64,000 nucleotides of DNA from Ruegeria sp. HKCCD7303. GTDB taxonomy: Bacteria > Pseudomonadota > Alphaproteobacteria > Rhodobacterales > Rhodobacteraceae. Numbering within the stretch: the stretch's first letter is position 1; each line of letters starts with the position of its first letter. The stretch spans positions 496,001 through 560,000 of the forward strand of contig NZ_WVRE01000001.1 of NCBI RefSeq assembly GCF_013111185.1. The letters are read 5' to 3'. Shown piece after piece: positions 8,895-16,515 of the stretch. The notes beneath the pieces were generated by a model. It ran no database searches and was not told the origin of the DNA. It saw only the letters and a program-made list of their open reading frames with translations. A program made the translations under genes and the position numbers.

Positions 8895-9767
8895 TCATTC
8901 CTTAGTCCCCTGTAAAGAAGTCCACAGATTAACAACTGCCCCCAGCTTACGCGCGTCGTGGGCGGCAACAGCTATTTGACCACTATCGCTCAGCACTGCC
9001 AGTCCAGCGCCTTTCCCGCCAGACGGCCGTATGACGATAAGTTGGGGACCGTCGAACTCGTCCTGGGTATCGTTATCCCAACCCGCAAGATCGGTTGCAA
9101 AACGGGCCAAAACGTCCGGACCGGGATGCATGCCTTGCGACGGCTGGCAAGACCCTTCGTAGGCCAGGCCGGTCTTGTCCGCGCTGTCGATCAACACGCG
9201 GCCAGATGCAAAGCGGCCCGCACCGTCAAAAAAGCGCTGCGCAAGCTCTGTTGAAGGATCAACATTCATTGCAAGTGCAGGGTCGTCGTCTGTCGACGGT
9301 TCTAAATCCGGCACAACGGACACAATCGGTTTTGTGGACAAGTCAATGGCAGCGCAAGCGCTCTCGATTTCACTATAAGTCAAACCCACATCATCCGCCT
9401 CGAGATCCGAGTCCGGTTTACCTGACTTCAGCTCAAGCGGGGTAGGGGCGGTTGCAATCTCTGACACCAACTGAGCCAGCTTTTCGACCAGTTCGCCGCG
9501 ACTTTCCGTTTCGAAATCCGGCGTTGGTCCGCTCGGCACCTGGAAGATATCCGTGACCCGCGAACTATTCACCTCGATCGCCAGACACATCCCATTGGCG
9601 GCCGTGAAGTCCAGCCGACGGGGCAGAATAGTGCCGCGAATGCTGCGCAAGACTGCCGCGCGCCGTGCCGCAGCCGAGTCCGCTGCAATTGTCACAGCAG
9701 GTGACAACCGCGCAACCGAGGACCGCCCGATATCCTCAAGCATGTCCAGAATGTCTGTGTCCATCAT
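8895..9767 (-). CDS. Protein of unknown function in the GTPase/roadblock operon
   Basis: I do not recognise this 290-residue protein. I chose ATG 9767 because GAGGGGG sits 7 bp upstream; an in-frame TTG at 9794 overlaps the previous stop but has no such site, and ATG 9764 is also possible. It has no signal peptide or membrane segment. It is rich in Asp, Ser and Ala, with a helical N-terminus (DILDMLEDIGRSSVARLSPAVTIAADSAAARRAAVLRS broken by charged turns) and an acidic middle part. The C-terminal 90 residues (QLIVIRPSGGKGAGLAVLSDSGQIAVAAHDARKL as fragments) could be a small alpha/beta domain. It sits between the roadblock-like gene and the long GTPase A, so it may adapt one to the other, which is inference. 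Confidence 0.7.
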   Translation of the reverse strand: MMDTDILDMLEDIGRSSVARLSPAVTIAADSAAARRAAVLRSIRGTILPRRLDFTAANGMCLAIEVNSSRVTDIFQVPSGPTPDFETESRGELVEKLAQLVSEIATAPTPLELKSGKPDSDLEADDVGLTYSEIESACAAIDLSTKPIVSVVPDLEPSTDDDPALAMNVDPSTELAQRFFDGAGRFASGRVLIDSADKTGLAYEGSCQPSQGMHPGPDVLARFATDLAGWDNDTQDEFDGPQLIVIRPSGGKGAGLAVLSDSGQIAVAAHDARKLGAVVNLWTSLQGTKE

Positions 9768-9790
9768 ACCGTGACCCCCTCTGGTCCCGT

Positions 9791-10195
9791 TCAAACTGCG
9801 GCCGCAACCGACCCCAGGCTGAGATGTGATTTTGTCAATGCCAAACCGACATTTGCGCTATTGCGGCAAATGTAGCAGACCACATGGTCCGGATATTCTT
9901 TCGTCCGCAAGAAAATGTTCAGACGATCTTTTGAAAACACGGCGATTTCCCCAAATCCTGTGTTCTGCGCCTCATCATCGCCACCAGCGTCACGCAACAA
10001 CGCCTCAAACGCGGCAACCCCGCGTCCTTGAAAGAGATTAGCAACCGCAATCGACAAATTGTCCAAAGATTCCGTGCATTCCGGTTCCGAAACGCTGCTC
10101 CCCAGCAGCATCCCGGTTTCCATATCGATATACCCGGCTGCAATGCAGTCGGGTATTGTTTCGATCGCTGTGCTTAAGGCGTTTTGGATGGACAT
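9791..10195 (-). CDS. Small roadblock/LC7-like protein
   Basis: 134 residues, start ATG 10195 with no strong ribosome binding site. The order helix, strands (CIAAGYIDMETGMLLGSSV), helix (SLDNLSIAVANLFQGRG), strands (FGEIAVFSKDRLNIFLRTKEYPDHVVCYICR) and a C-terminal helix fits a roadblock/LC7 domain. The 'GYIDMETGMLLG' stretch is where these proteins read 'GAVVVDRDGLVIA'. Roadblock proteins bind small GTPases, as MglB does with MglA. No MglA-type GTPase is in the window, so here the partners may be the dynamin-like GTPases. The assignment is by pattern only; a profile search would settle it. Confidence 0.55.
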   Translation of the reverse strand: MSIQNALSTAIETIPDCIAAGYIDMETGMLLGSSVSEPECTESLDNLSIAVANLFQGRGVAAFEALLRDAGGDDEAQNTGFGEIAVFSKDRLNIFLRTKEYPDHVVCYICRNSANVGLALTKSHLSLGSVAAAV

Positions 10196-10247
10196 CTAAG
10201 TTATTGTTTTCAATTGAAGGTTGCCGGTCATATCGATTCTGGTGACA

Positions 10248-11996
10248 CTACAACACGTGCCATTCTGCAGCGCTGTTTTCCTTTGCTTTCGGAATGGATT
10301 GCAATGTCTCCTTTGAGTGCTTTTCACTTTTTTCGATGGCGATTTGGTCAAACTCTGCCAAAAACGCCTTGAACACGTTCTTCAGGCCATCCGCATCGTC
10401 AGGCAGATCTTCGCTGTCCGCAATTTCACGCCACATATCCGATGCACTCAAGGGCGAGCCATCCGCATCCTCAGGCCGTTCTCCGAGTACTGAGATGTTA
10501 GCCTCGATGGCATCCACCTGATCGGTCAGAGCAGCTTCGATCAGCCCGCTGGTCTCGGGTTCTGGTTCATAATCGTCGGCACTGCCGTTGGGCTGCGCTG
10601 CCATCAACGCCGCAATGGAAGAAACCGAAACCTCAATTCCACGATCTTCGGAGTTATCAGACTCGTCGACCGCGTCTTCCGCAGGTTGCGTGTTAGACGG
10701 TGCGTCCCGCAGAGTCGTGTTAAGAGATGCAAGGACATCCTCGGAGGCCTCAATCTCAAGGGCTGCACCACCGGTCTCTTCAACTTCGATGCTGTTGTCG
10801 GCCAAATCCTCAAGCTCGTCATCAAGGTCGGTACCATCTGACAAGTCAAATTCATCAACGCTGCCGTCAAGTCCGGCGACATTGGTCAGCTCCAACGGAT
10901 CGTTAGACGTGTCCTTGAAGAAAGCGCGCAGATCATCACTTGTGTCGGGTTCCGCTGATGTCGGTTCTGGGTCCGAGACCATTTCAGCGCGCAGACGCTC
11001 GGCCTCTTCCGCATTGATCCGCACCCGTTCAGCTTCATCCGAGCGCCGCTCTACACGGGCGGGGCGGACGGGAAAGCTGGTGACGACCGCGGCGCCATCG
11101 TGCTCGGGCCGCGCTTCTTCTTCCACAGGGTTGACCAACCTTAAAGGTGCGGCTTCGGCCTGAGTCTCGCTGTCGGATTTCCGAGCCGGGCGCACCGGCT
11201 GCACCTTGGATGCGTCCGAGGGGCTTTTGTCGATCTGATACCGGGCCAGCTGATCGGCACGTTTGTCCATAATCTGCTCAGTGATCTCCAGGAAGCTGTC
11301 GATCATCTTTCCGCCACCGCTGCGAGACCACATCTCAGCATCACCGGTTTTGTCGCGGGCAACAATCGCATCCCGAGCGGAAAACAGAATAGAACGATTG
11401 AACAGGTGACCTGCCTCACGATTCACGCGACGCAAAACCTTTTGACGGTCCTTGAGGTTCAGCGCGTCCGCGCGAGTGATCAAAAGCAGCGAGTTGTTTT
11501 GCAAACGTTCAGGCAGTGATACCCATGTCGCACGCTCAGTCTCGCGCCAGGCTTGGGTCGCGTGTGTACACCACAATACCCCATTGGCCTGACCGACGGC
11601 CCGTTGCCAGACATCCGTCGAGATTTTAGGATCCGAGATACCGGGCGTGTCAATCAGATCGACGGCCTCAAGAATATCGGCTTTCAGAAATACCCGAATG
11701 AATTGCGCGTCGTTGACGCCCACGGATTCCAGATCGTCCAGTTCGATAACCTCGACCGAGCCGTCATGGCGCTTGATATAGGGTGAGCGATCACCCCAGC
11801 TGAACCAGACTGGCGGCAGTTGGGTTGCGGTAACCTGCGTGGGCAAGGTCTGCGTTCGTAGCAGAAAATTCATCAACGTAGACTTACCGGCACTGAATTC
11901 GCCCATCAGGGCGAAAACAGGCTTACGGCGGGACCACTGCTCGATACGTTCCCATGTCTTCGGTGAAACAAAGCGTGATTGTGTATCTTTTGCCAT
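10248..11996 (-). CDS. Dynamin-like GTPase, short type with long acidic tail (pair B)
   Basis: 582 residues. GTPase domain at about 25-250: P-loop GEFSAGKST (32-40), G3 DTPGISD (116-122), G4-like TRAD (174-177), and the motif WCTHATQAWRETER that matches the short GTPase at 5503. From about residue 270 to 540 it carries a Glu/Asp/Ser-rich, low-complexity region that the pair-A protein lacks, ending in a short helix-prone segment. This region is probably disordered and could be phosphorylated by the neighbouring kinase (inference). It starts 8 bp after the long GTPase B stop. It is the distal member of pair B and is followed by the roadblock-like gene after 52 bp. Confidence 0.85.
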   Translation of the reverse strand: MAKDTQSRFVSPKTWERIEQWSRRKPVFALMGEFSAGKSTLMNFLLRTQTLPTQVTATQLPPVWFSWGDRSPYIKRHDGSVEVIELDDLESVGVNDAQFIRVFLKADILEAVDLIDTPGISDPKISTDVWQRAVGQANGVLWCTHATQAWRETERATWVSLPERLQNNSLLLITRADALNLKDRQKVLRRVNREAGHLFNRSILFSARDAIVARDKTGDAEMWSRSGGGKMIDSFLEITEQIMDKRADQLARYQIDKSPSDASKVQPVRPARKSDSETQAEAAPLRLVNPVEEEARPEHDGAAVVTSFPVRPARVERRSDEAERVRINAEEAERLRAEMVSDPEPTSAEPDTSDDLRAFFKDTSNDPLELTNVAGLDGSVDEFDLSDGTDLDDELEDLADNSIEVEETGGAALEIEASEDVLASLNTTLRDAPSNTQPAEDAVDESDNSEDRGIEVSVSSIAALMAAQPNGSADDYEPEPETSGLIEAALTDQVDAIEANISVLGERPEDADGSPLSASDMWREIADSEDLPDDADGLKNVFKAFLAEFDQIAIEKSEKHSKETLQSIPKAKENSAAEWHVL

Positions 11997-12004
11997 TTTT
12001 CTAC

Positions 12005-14017
12005 TTATGCCGCTTCGTTGCTTAGATCTTTTAGGATGTCACCCAGAATCTCATCTTTGGATTTCTGGGGCTGCAAACCCGCCATGGCCGCTGCAGTTTG
12101 ACCTGCGTTTTTATCGGCCGTCGACGAAATGCTCAGCAGAGTTTCCTTCTGCTCGCGCATAAAGTCTGTCAGGGTTGCGCGGACGTTTTCCAGCACCGCG
12201 GCAATCTGGTTTTCCTCGATATCTTTAGTGATCGAGTTGGCCTCGGATGCAATCAGACGTGTGTAGTCCGCAGCGTAGGCTTCAAAGCCTTTGCGCCTTT
12301 GCCACCATCGCCGCCACCAGGTGCTTTGCAGATCCAGAGCAATGGTCCGGCCGATGCCAAGAGGCGGCGGGACGCGGGGCACAATGGGTGCTTCAATGCT
12401 GAACTCGCCCAGATGGTTGCCCAATATCTTTTGGTACAACGCCTCGACATCTGCCGCAGCGGTTCCATACAACGCTCCAGCATCCTTACGCATTGCACGA
12501 GCAAAGCTGAAATAAGCTGCCTTTTGCAGTGTGCGTAACCCAGCCGGGTCGTATTGCCATGTACCTTGTTCGCCGTTCTTCTCAAGATGGGCGATCAAAG
12601 AATCCGTTGCCCGTTTGACAAAGTTGGCTTCGGCTGCGCTTAGACGTTCCAACACCTTGTCACGCAGGGCATTTGTCAGCTCGGCCGCTTTCTTTTCATA
12701 TTCCGCTGCCACGGTGTTGATTGCATCTTCAGGCGATACACCTTCCAAATCCCTCGAAATGCCTTCACCGTCGGACAAGTTCTTTGCAACTGCTGTGGCA
12801 CGGATTTGGCTGGCGATGTTGCGCGCGCGATGACGCACACGATCCATCAACCGCGCTCCGGCCCCTTCAGCAATGCGCTCATTGATGGCCAAAAGCAGAT
12901 CGGGCAGGCCGGACAAGGCCCAAATCTTATCCAGTGAAGGTGCCTGATCCCCGAACCCAGCGGCCAGGTAGAACGTGTTCAGTGCCTCACGCGACTCTTC
13001 GGTCAGAATGTCCGGGTTTCCGGTCAAGGCTGCTTCGGCCCACAAAGCACTGCCAAACACGACGCTGGTATTGGTGTCGATGTTGTTCTGCTTCAGCGTA
13101 TCCTGAATGCGGTCGCGGATTTCAGGCACTTGATTAACTGGATCTGAAAGTTCATCGATGCGGTTGACGAACAGGACAATCTGGCGGTTCTCAAACTGCG
13201 CAATAATGCGCATCAAAGCCATGTCCATGGTGGTTAGCGCCTGACTTGCGGCCAGAACGACGACACAAACCTCAGACCCTCGCAGACTGCGCAGAGTGAT
13301 TTGTTCGCGCACCATGAATGTGTCGTTCACACCGGGTGTGTCGCAGAGCTTGAGCGCGATCGGATATTGCGGGATGTCCATGTACAGCTCAGCTGACTTC
13401 GTGACATCAGCAAACCGTCCGGTTTTTGGATCGATATCCGGATCGTCTTCGTCGCCCAAGCAAACATAGCGTTGGATCAATTCCTCATCGAAATGATCAT
13501 ACTGATGGCTCTGACCAAGAATCAGGTCGAAATGCTTGCCCAAACGCTCTTCGGATTTGGCTTTCATGTCACCGATCTGGCGGCGGATGTCGTCCATCTC
13601 GTCATCCGCACCCGCTCGGTTCGCCAATTCGCCCAAACGACCGCCGCCGACCATCAGGTTGTCCCATTCTTCCTGCTCAAAGAATGTGAACTTGGCTTTG
13701 GTGTCGCCTGGCGGACGCGTGTTGATGTTCAAGGTCGTGACAACCGACGTCCAAGGGTTGACGTCTGAGGGTAACAGGGCAGGGCGCCCGGCCAGAATAT
13801 TAACAATCGACGACTTGCCTGCCTTGACCTGGCCCACCATCGTGATGCTGGCGGTGAAATTTTCCATTCGCGTCTTGAGGGTGGCCAGCCGCGCCGAGGA
13901 GCGCGCATCTGCCACCTCAGTCAATTGATCGATCTGCGCCGTCAGCGACGACATAGCAGAGGTCATCGGAGCCAATGCCTCGTTGCCGACAGACAAAAGG
14001 TGATCGTTGCGCGCCAT
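12005..14017 (-). CDS. Dynamin-like GTPase, long type (pair B)
   Basis: 670 residues. A helical N-terminus of about 55 residues precedes the GTPase domain: P-loop GQVKAGKS (62-69), LPSDVNPWTSVVT (82-94), an insertion with YVCLGDEDD, G3 DTPGVND (226-232) and G4 NRIDEL (285-290). The long C-terminal helical region has a basic/aromatic patch (STWWRRWWQRRKGFEAYAADY) that could touch membranes. It is paralogous to the long GTPase at 6786. Start ATG 14017 has GGAGG at a good distance and lies 2 bp from the stop of the small upstream gene, so both are probably co-translated. The role is inferred from the dynamin family only. Confidence 0.88.
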   Translation of the reverse strand: MARNDHLLSVGNEALAPMTSAMSSLTAQIDQLTEVADARSSARLATLKTRMENFTASITMVGQVKAGKSSIVNILAGRPALLPSDVNPWTSVVTTLNINTRPPGDTKAKFTFFEQEEWDNLMVGGGRLGELANRAGADDEMDDIRRQIGDMKAKSEERLGKHFDLILGQSHQYDHFDEELIQRYVCLGDEDDPDIDPKTGRFADVTKSAELYMDIPQYPIALKLCDTPGVNDTFMVREQITLRSLRGSEVCVVVLAASQALTTMDMALMRIIAQFENRQIVLFVNRIDELSDPVNQVPEIRDRIQDTLKQNNIDTNTSVVFGSALWAEAALTGNPDILTEESREALNTFYLAAGFGDQAPSLDKIWALSGLPDLLLAINERIAEGAGARLMDRVRHRARNIASQIRATAVAKNLSDGEGISRDLEGVSPEDAINTVAAEYEKKAAELTNALRDKVLERLSAAEANFVKRATDSLIAHLEKNGEQGTWQYDPAGLRTLQKAAYFSFARAMRKDAGALYGTAAADVEALYQKILGNHLGEFSIEAPIVPRVPPPLGIGRTIALDLQSTWWRRWWQRRKGFEAYAADYTRLIASEANSITKDIEENQIAAVLENVRATLTDFMREQKETLLSISSTADKNAGQTAAAMAGLQPQKSKDEILGDILKDLSNEAA

Positions 14018-14019
14018 GC

Positions 14020-14511
14020 TTAACCTCCGGTTCCCGTAGCAGCAATCTGGGGTTCGTGCGACACGCGCCCCGTAGGTAGGCCTGTCAATGTGTCAATACG
14101 TGCGATCAAATCCAGCGCGTTGCCCAGAATCTCGGCTTCGGCACGTGGGGTAATTGTTTCGTAGGCTTTGGAATCCGCCAGCACTTCGATAGAGCTGAAG
14201 CGATCACCGTTCTCAAGTCGCGCCACGCGGCGCCCTGTCGGGAAACCCAGAGATTTCGCCGCCGGCAAAGGCATCCGGGCGTTTGCCAGCAGATAATGTT
14301 CACCTGAATGGGTGCGCAACGAAATACCAAAGCCCGTATTTGGATAGTCCCGGTTCAGAGTTTTGAGTTCGCCAAGAAAGCTCTCGCGAGCGAAAAAGAC
14401 AGCGTCTTGCTCGGCGGCAACGGAGGAATTCAGATCGGTCACAGCAGAAAACCTTGTACTGGAGTTGAGCAGAAAACTCGTACCGGTGCCAAATTGGCGA
14501 AAAAGACTCAT
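14020..14511 (-). CDS. Small protein of unknown function, first gene of the GTPase operon
   Basis: 163 residues from ATG 14511, which has a strong AAGGAG 4 bp upstream; longer in-frame starts give a low-quality extension. There is no signal peptide or membrane segment. The sequence looks like a compact alpha/beta domain (GFGISLRTHSGEHYLLAN ... RRVARLENGDRFSSIEVLAD) followed by a helix (EAEILGNALDLIARIDTL). I do not recognise the family. It is the first gene of the apparent seven-gene run that ends at 5503, immediately ahead of the long GTPase B, and so probably acts with it. Confidence 0.75.
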   Translation of the reverse strand: MSLFRQFGTGTSFLLNSSTRFSAVTDLNSSVAAEQDAVFFARESFLGELKTLNRDYPNTGFGISLRTHSGEHYLLANARMPLPAAKSLGFPTGRRVARLENGDRFSSIEVLADSKAYETITPRAEAEILGNALDLIARIDTLTGLPTGRVSHEPQIAATGTGG

Positions 14512-15156
14512 TAACTCCTTGCAACCAAGAAGAACCTTCAAGGCGGTCTTAATTTGACGCGAATAAGATTTTTTGGCGGTTGAAATGTGGCGGCAACATG
14601 GCAGAGCCAACCTAAGAATGCCTCAACCTTTGCGAGTATATTGCTTTCAACCAGTTGGTGCAGTCGCTTCTGCCGACCATTTTGCAGGGTTGGCTTGTCG
14701 ACTGTGAACTGCCGTTCAGTAATTAATTGAAAATACTAATTTATTGGATGAGCATGTGGCCGAGCGCTCGATTTTTGCGGTGCCAGATACGCTAGTCATG
14801 GGTGTGTTTTATCCTACTTCGACATCCGAAAACCACAACGTACTTGCGGAAGACTGAGCGTCTTCTCAACGTAAGCGCGTTCGCATTGCGAATTGATTGG
14901 AGTGCCCCATTCACCGCAAACTTGTGGAAGCTTTGCTTTGAAAAATGCCGATGTCTGGTCGAGTCAACCGCACGCGATCAACCCTCATCAAGGTATATGT
15001 CTTCCGAACCAACGACGCGTTTCACGCAGGCCAGAACCGATAATCCCTATCAGTTCCATTCAAGTGAACAAACTTGCTGTTTCGTAAATTTTACCTCTCG
15101 CACTCGGCATCAAGCTTTGTTAAGAGCGCAGCAGTACGGCGCTGAAGCGCATGGTT
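14512..15156. other. 645-bp region without a convincing gene
   Basis: It holds the upstream region of the GTPase operon (reading left) and of the tRNA gene (reading right). An AT-rich patch at about 14717-14746 is the most promoter-like part. Reading frames across it are short, overlap the tRNA gene or have no ribosome binding site, so I call none of them. Confidence 0.5.
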
Positions 15157-15241
15157 GCGGGTGTGGCGAAATTGGTAGACGCACCAGATTTAGGTTCTGG
15201 CGCCGCAAGGCGTGGGGGTTCAAGTCCCTCCACCCGCACCA
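15157..15241 (+). tRNA. tRNA-Leu (UAG anticodon)
   Basis: An 85-base cloverleaf. The acceptor stem GCGGGTG (15157-15163) pairs with CACCCGC (15231-15237), followed by discriminator A and an encoded CCA. The anticodon stem CCAGA/TCTGG holds the loop TTTAGGT with anticodon TAG. The long variable arm (GCGCCGCAAGGCGT) is the class II hallmark of leucine tRNAs. The T loop reads GGTTCAAGTCC. No integrase or duplicated tRNA end is seen nearby. Confidence 0.97.
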
Positions 15242-15441
15242 AATTTAACATAATCATGATTATACCACGTATATACATTCAAGGGTGGGTTCACACCCAA
15301 AGTGCAATCTTTCTATTAAAACAGCATGTTGCACGGAAGATGATAAGACAGGCAACGCGACCCTCGCCTGAGTTCAGAATAAAACTTTAGAACGGAAGGC
15401 TCACCACACCCAAGAGTTTTAGATTCGCGAGAGGATACTGC

Positions 15442-16515
15442 TTACACGCTTGCAACCCGTTTCCTCTGTGCATCCCGAATTAGGGCCGCAAGGCGATAGA
15501 ACCCATGTGCCATCTTGGCAAAAGGCATGAGCAGAAAAAACGTCAGCACCGATCCGAGATGAACCGCCAGAAGTGCCGGCATCATCTGGGTTGACCCCAT
15601 TGCGTACAGGACAAGCCCACTCAGACCGACAAAACCCAGCAACAGGATAAAGCCGATATCGCCTCCCCATGCCGAAGGATCACCAAGATCGCGGTCTGAC
15701 TTTTGTTTGAGAAGCGCCATAGCACAGCAACCTATTGTCAGCAGAACGCCACCAGTGACCCCAAATAGTTTAGGCAAGGACCAAAAGCCGTATGGCGCGT
15801 GCATTCCGAAACCGTAGTGCATAACCGTCGCTAATGAAGTCGAGGCGAAGCACAGCAGAAATCCGTACATGATCGTGTGATGCACGTGACGACGAGCTTG
15901 GCTAAATCGGTCTTCGTCCTCAAAGTTGCAGCCTTCACCGTGCCCAGCAGCTAGATCCTGCATTTTGCCCGCACGTTTTAAGGCAACTTTTAGGTCTGCC
16001 CACTTTATCGGTTTACCCCCAACCGTACGCCAATAGCGATTCAGACCGACGACGACACCAATAAGAGGCAGTAGGAACGCCGGCGCAAAGATTGCGACCA
16101 TCGCATTGTGTGACAATACGGCGTAGAACCCCTGCCCCCCGTCAGACCTGATCGCGCGAATAGCCAAGAACATGAAAGCAAACCCTATCACCAGTGCCAA
16201 AGCTATGGCACCTCCTTGGGTGTGAAACCGCTGGGCCAGAGGTTGCGGCCAAGCGAAGCTTTCCCAGCTGTCCCGGCGCACCTCTGCCAGAGCCTTGGGC
16301 AGGTTCAGGTCAAACTCGTGCGGTGCCGTATACTGACAGGCATAATAACAGCCCCGACAGTTATGGCACAGGTTGGCCAGTTGCGTGATATCGCCGTCCG
16401 AGAATGCGCGTTGAGCATGAAGCGATGGAAAGACCGAGCAGTAGCCTTCGCAATACCGGCAGGCGTTGCAAACCTCGGCCTGACGGCGGGCTTCTTGTAT
16501 CAGATCAATTTGCAT
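15442..16515 (-). CDS. tcuB: TcuB-type iron-sulphur/membrane electron-transfer protein
   Basis: 357 residues from ATG 16515; a TTG 33 bases further upstream is less likely because this ATG begins the family's usual MQIDLIQEARR. The N-terminus has two cysteine clusters, CNACRYCEGYC (about 16-26) and CHNCRGCYYAC, for iron-sulphur centres. About six membrane segments follow, with His residues suited to haem ligation. TcuB reoxidises the flavin of TcuA and passes electrons to the quinone pool during tricarballylate oxidation. It overlaps the tcuA stop by 11 bp. Related proteins are also annotated CitB. Confidence 0.9.
   Translation of the reverse strand: MQIDLIQEARRQAEVCNACRYCEGYCSVFPSLHAQRAFSDGDITQLANLCHNCRGCYYACQYTAPHEFDLNLPKALAEVRRDSWESFAWPQPLAQRFHTQGGAIALALVIGFAFMFLAIRAIRSDGGQGFYAVLSHNAMVAIFAPAFLLPLIGVVVGLNRYWRTVGGKPIKWADLKVALKRAGKMQDLAAGHGEGCNFEDEDRFSQARRHVHHTIMYGFLLCFASTSLATVMHYGFGMHAPYGFWSLPKLFGVTGGVLLTIGCCAMALLKQKSDRDLGDPSAWGGDIGFILLLGFVGLSGLVLYAMGSTQMMPALLAVHLGSVLTFFLLMPFAKMAHGFYRLAALIRDAQRKRVASV

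Noticed and set aside
14802..15248. Plus-strand reading frame of about 148 codons
   Set aside because: It runs through the tRNA-Leu gene, has no ribosome binding site, and encodes nothing recognisable.
15157..15441. Genomic island attachment site at tRNA-Leu
   Set aside because: No integrase and no repeated 3' tRNA end nearby; the genes on both sides look like stable chromosome.
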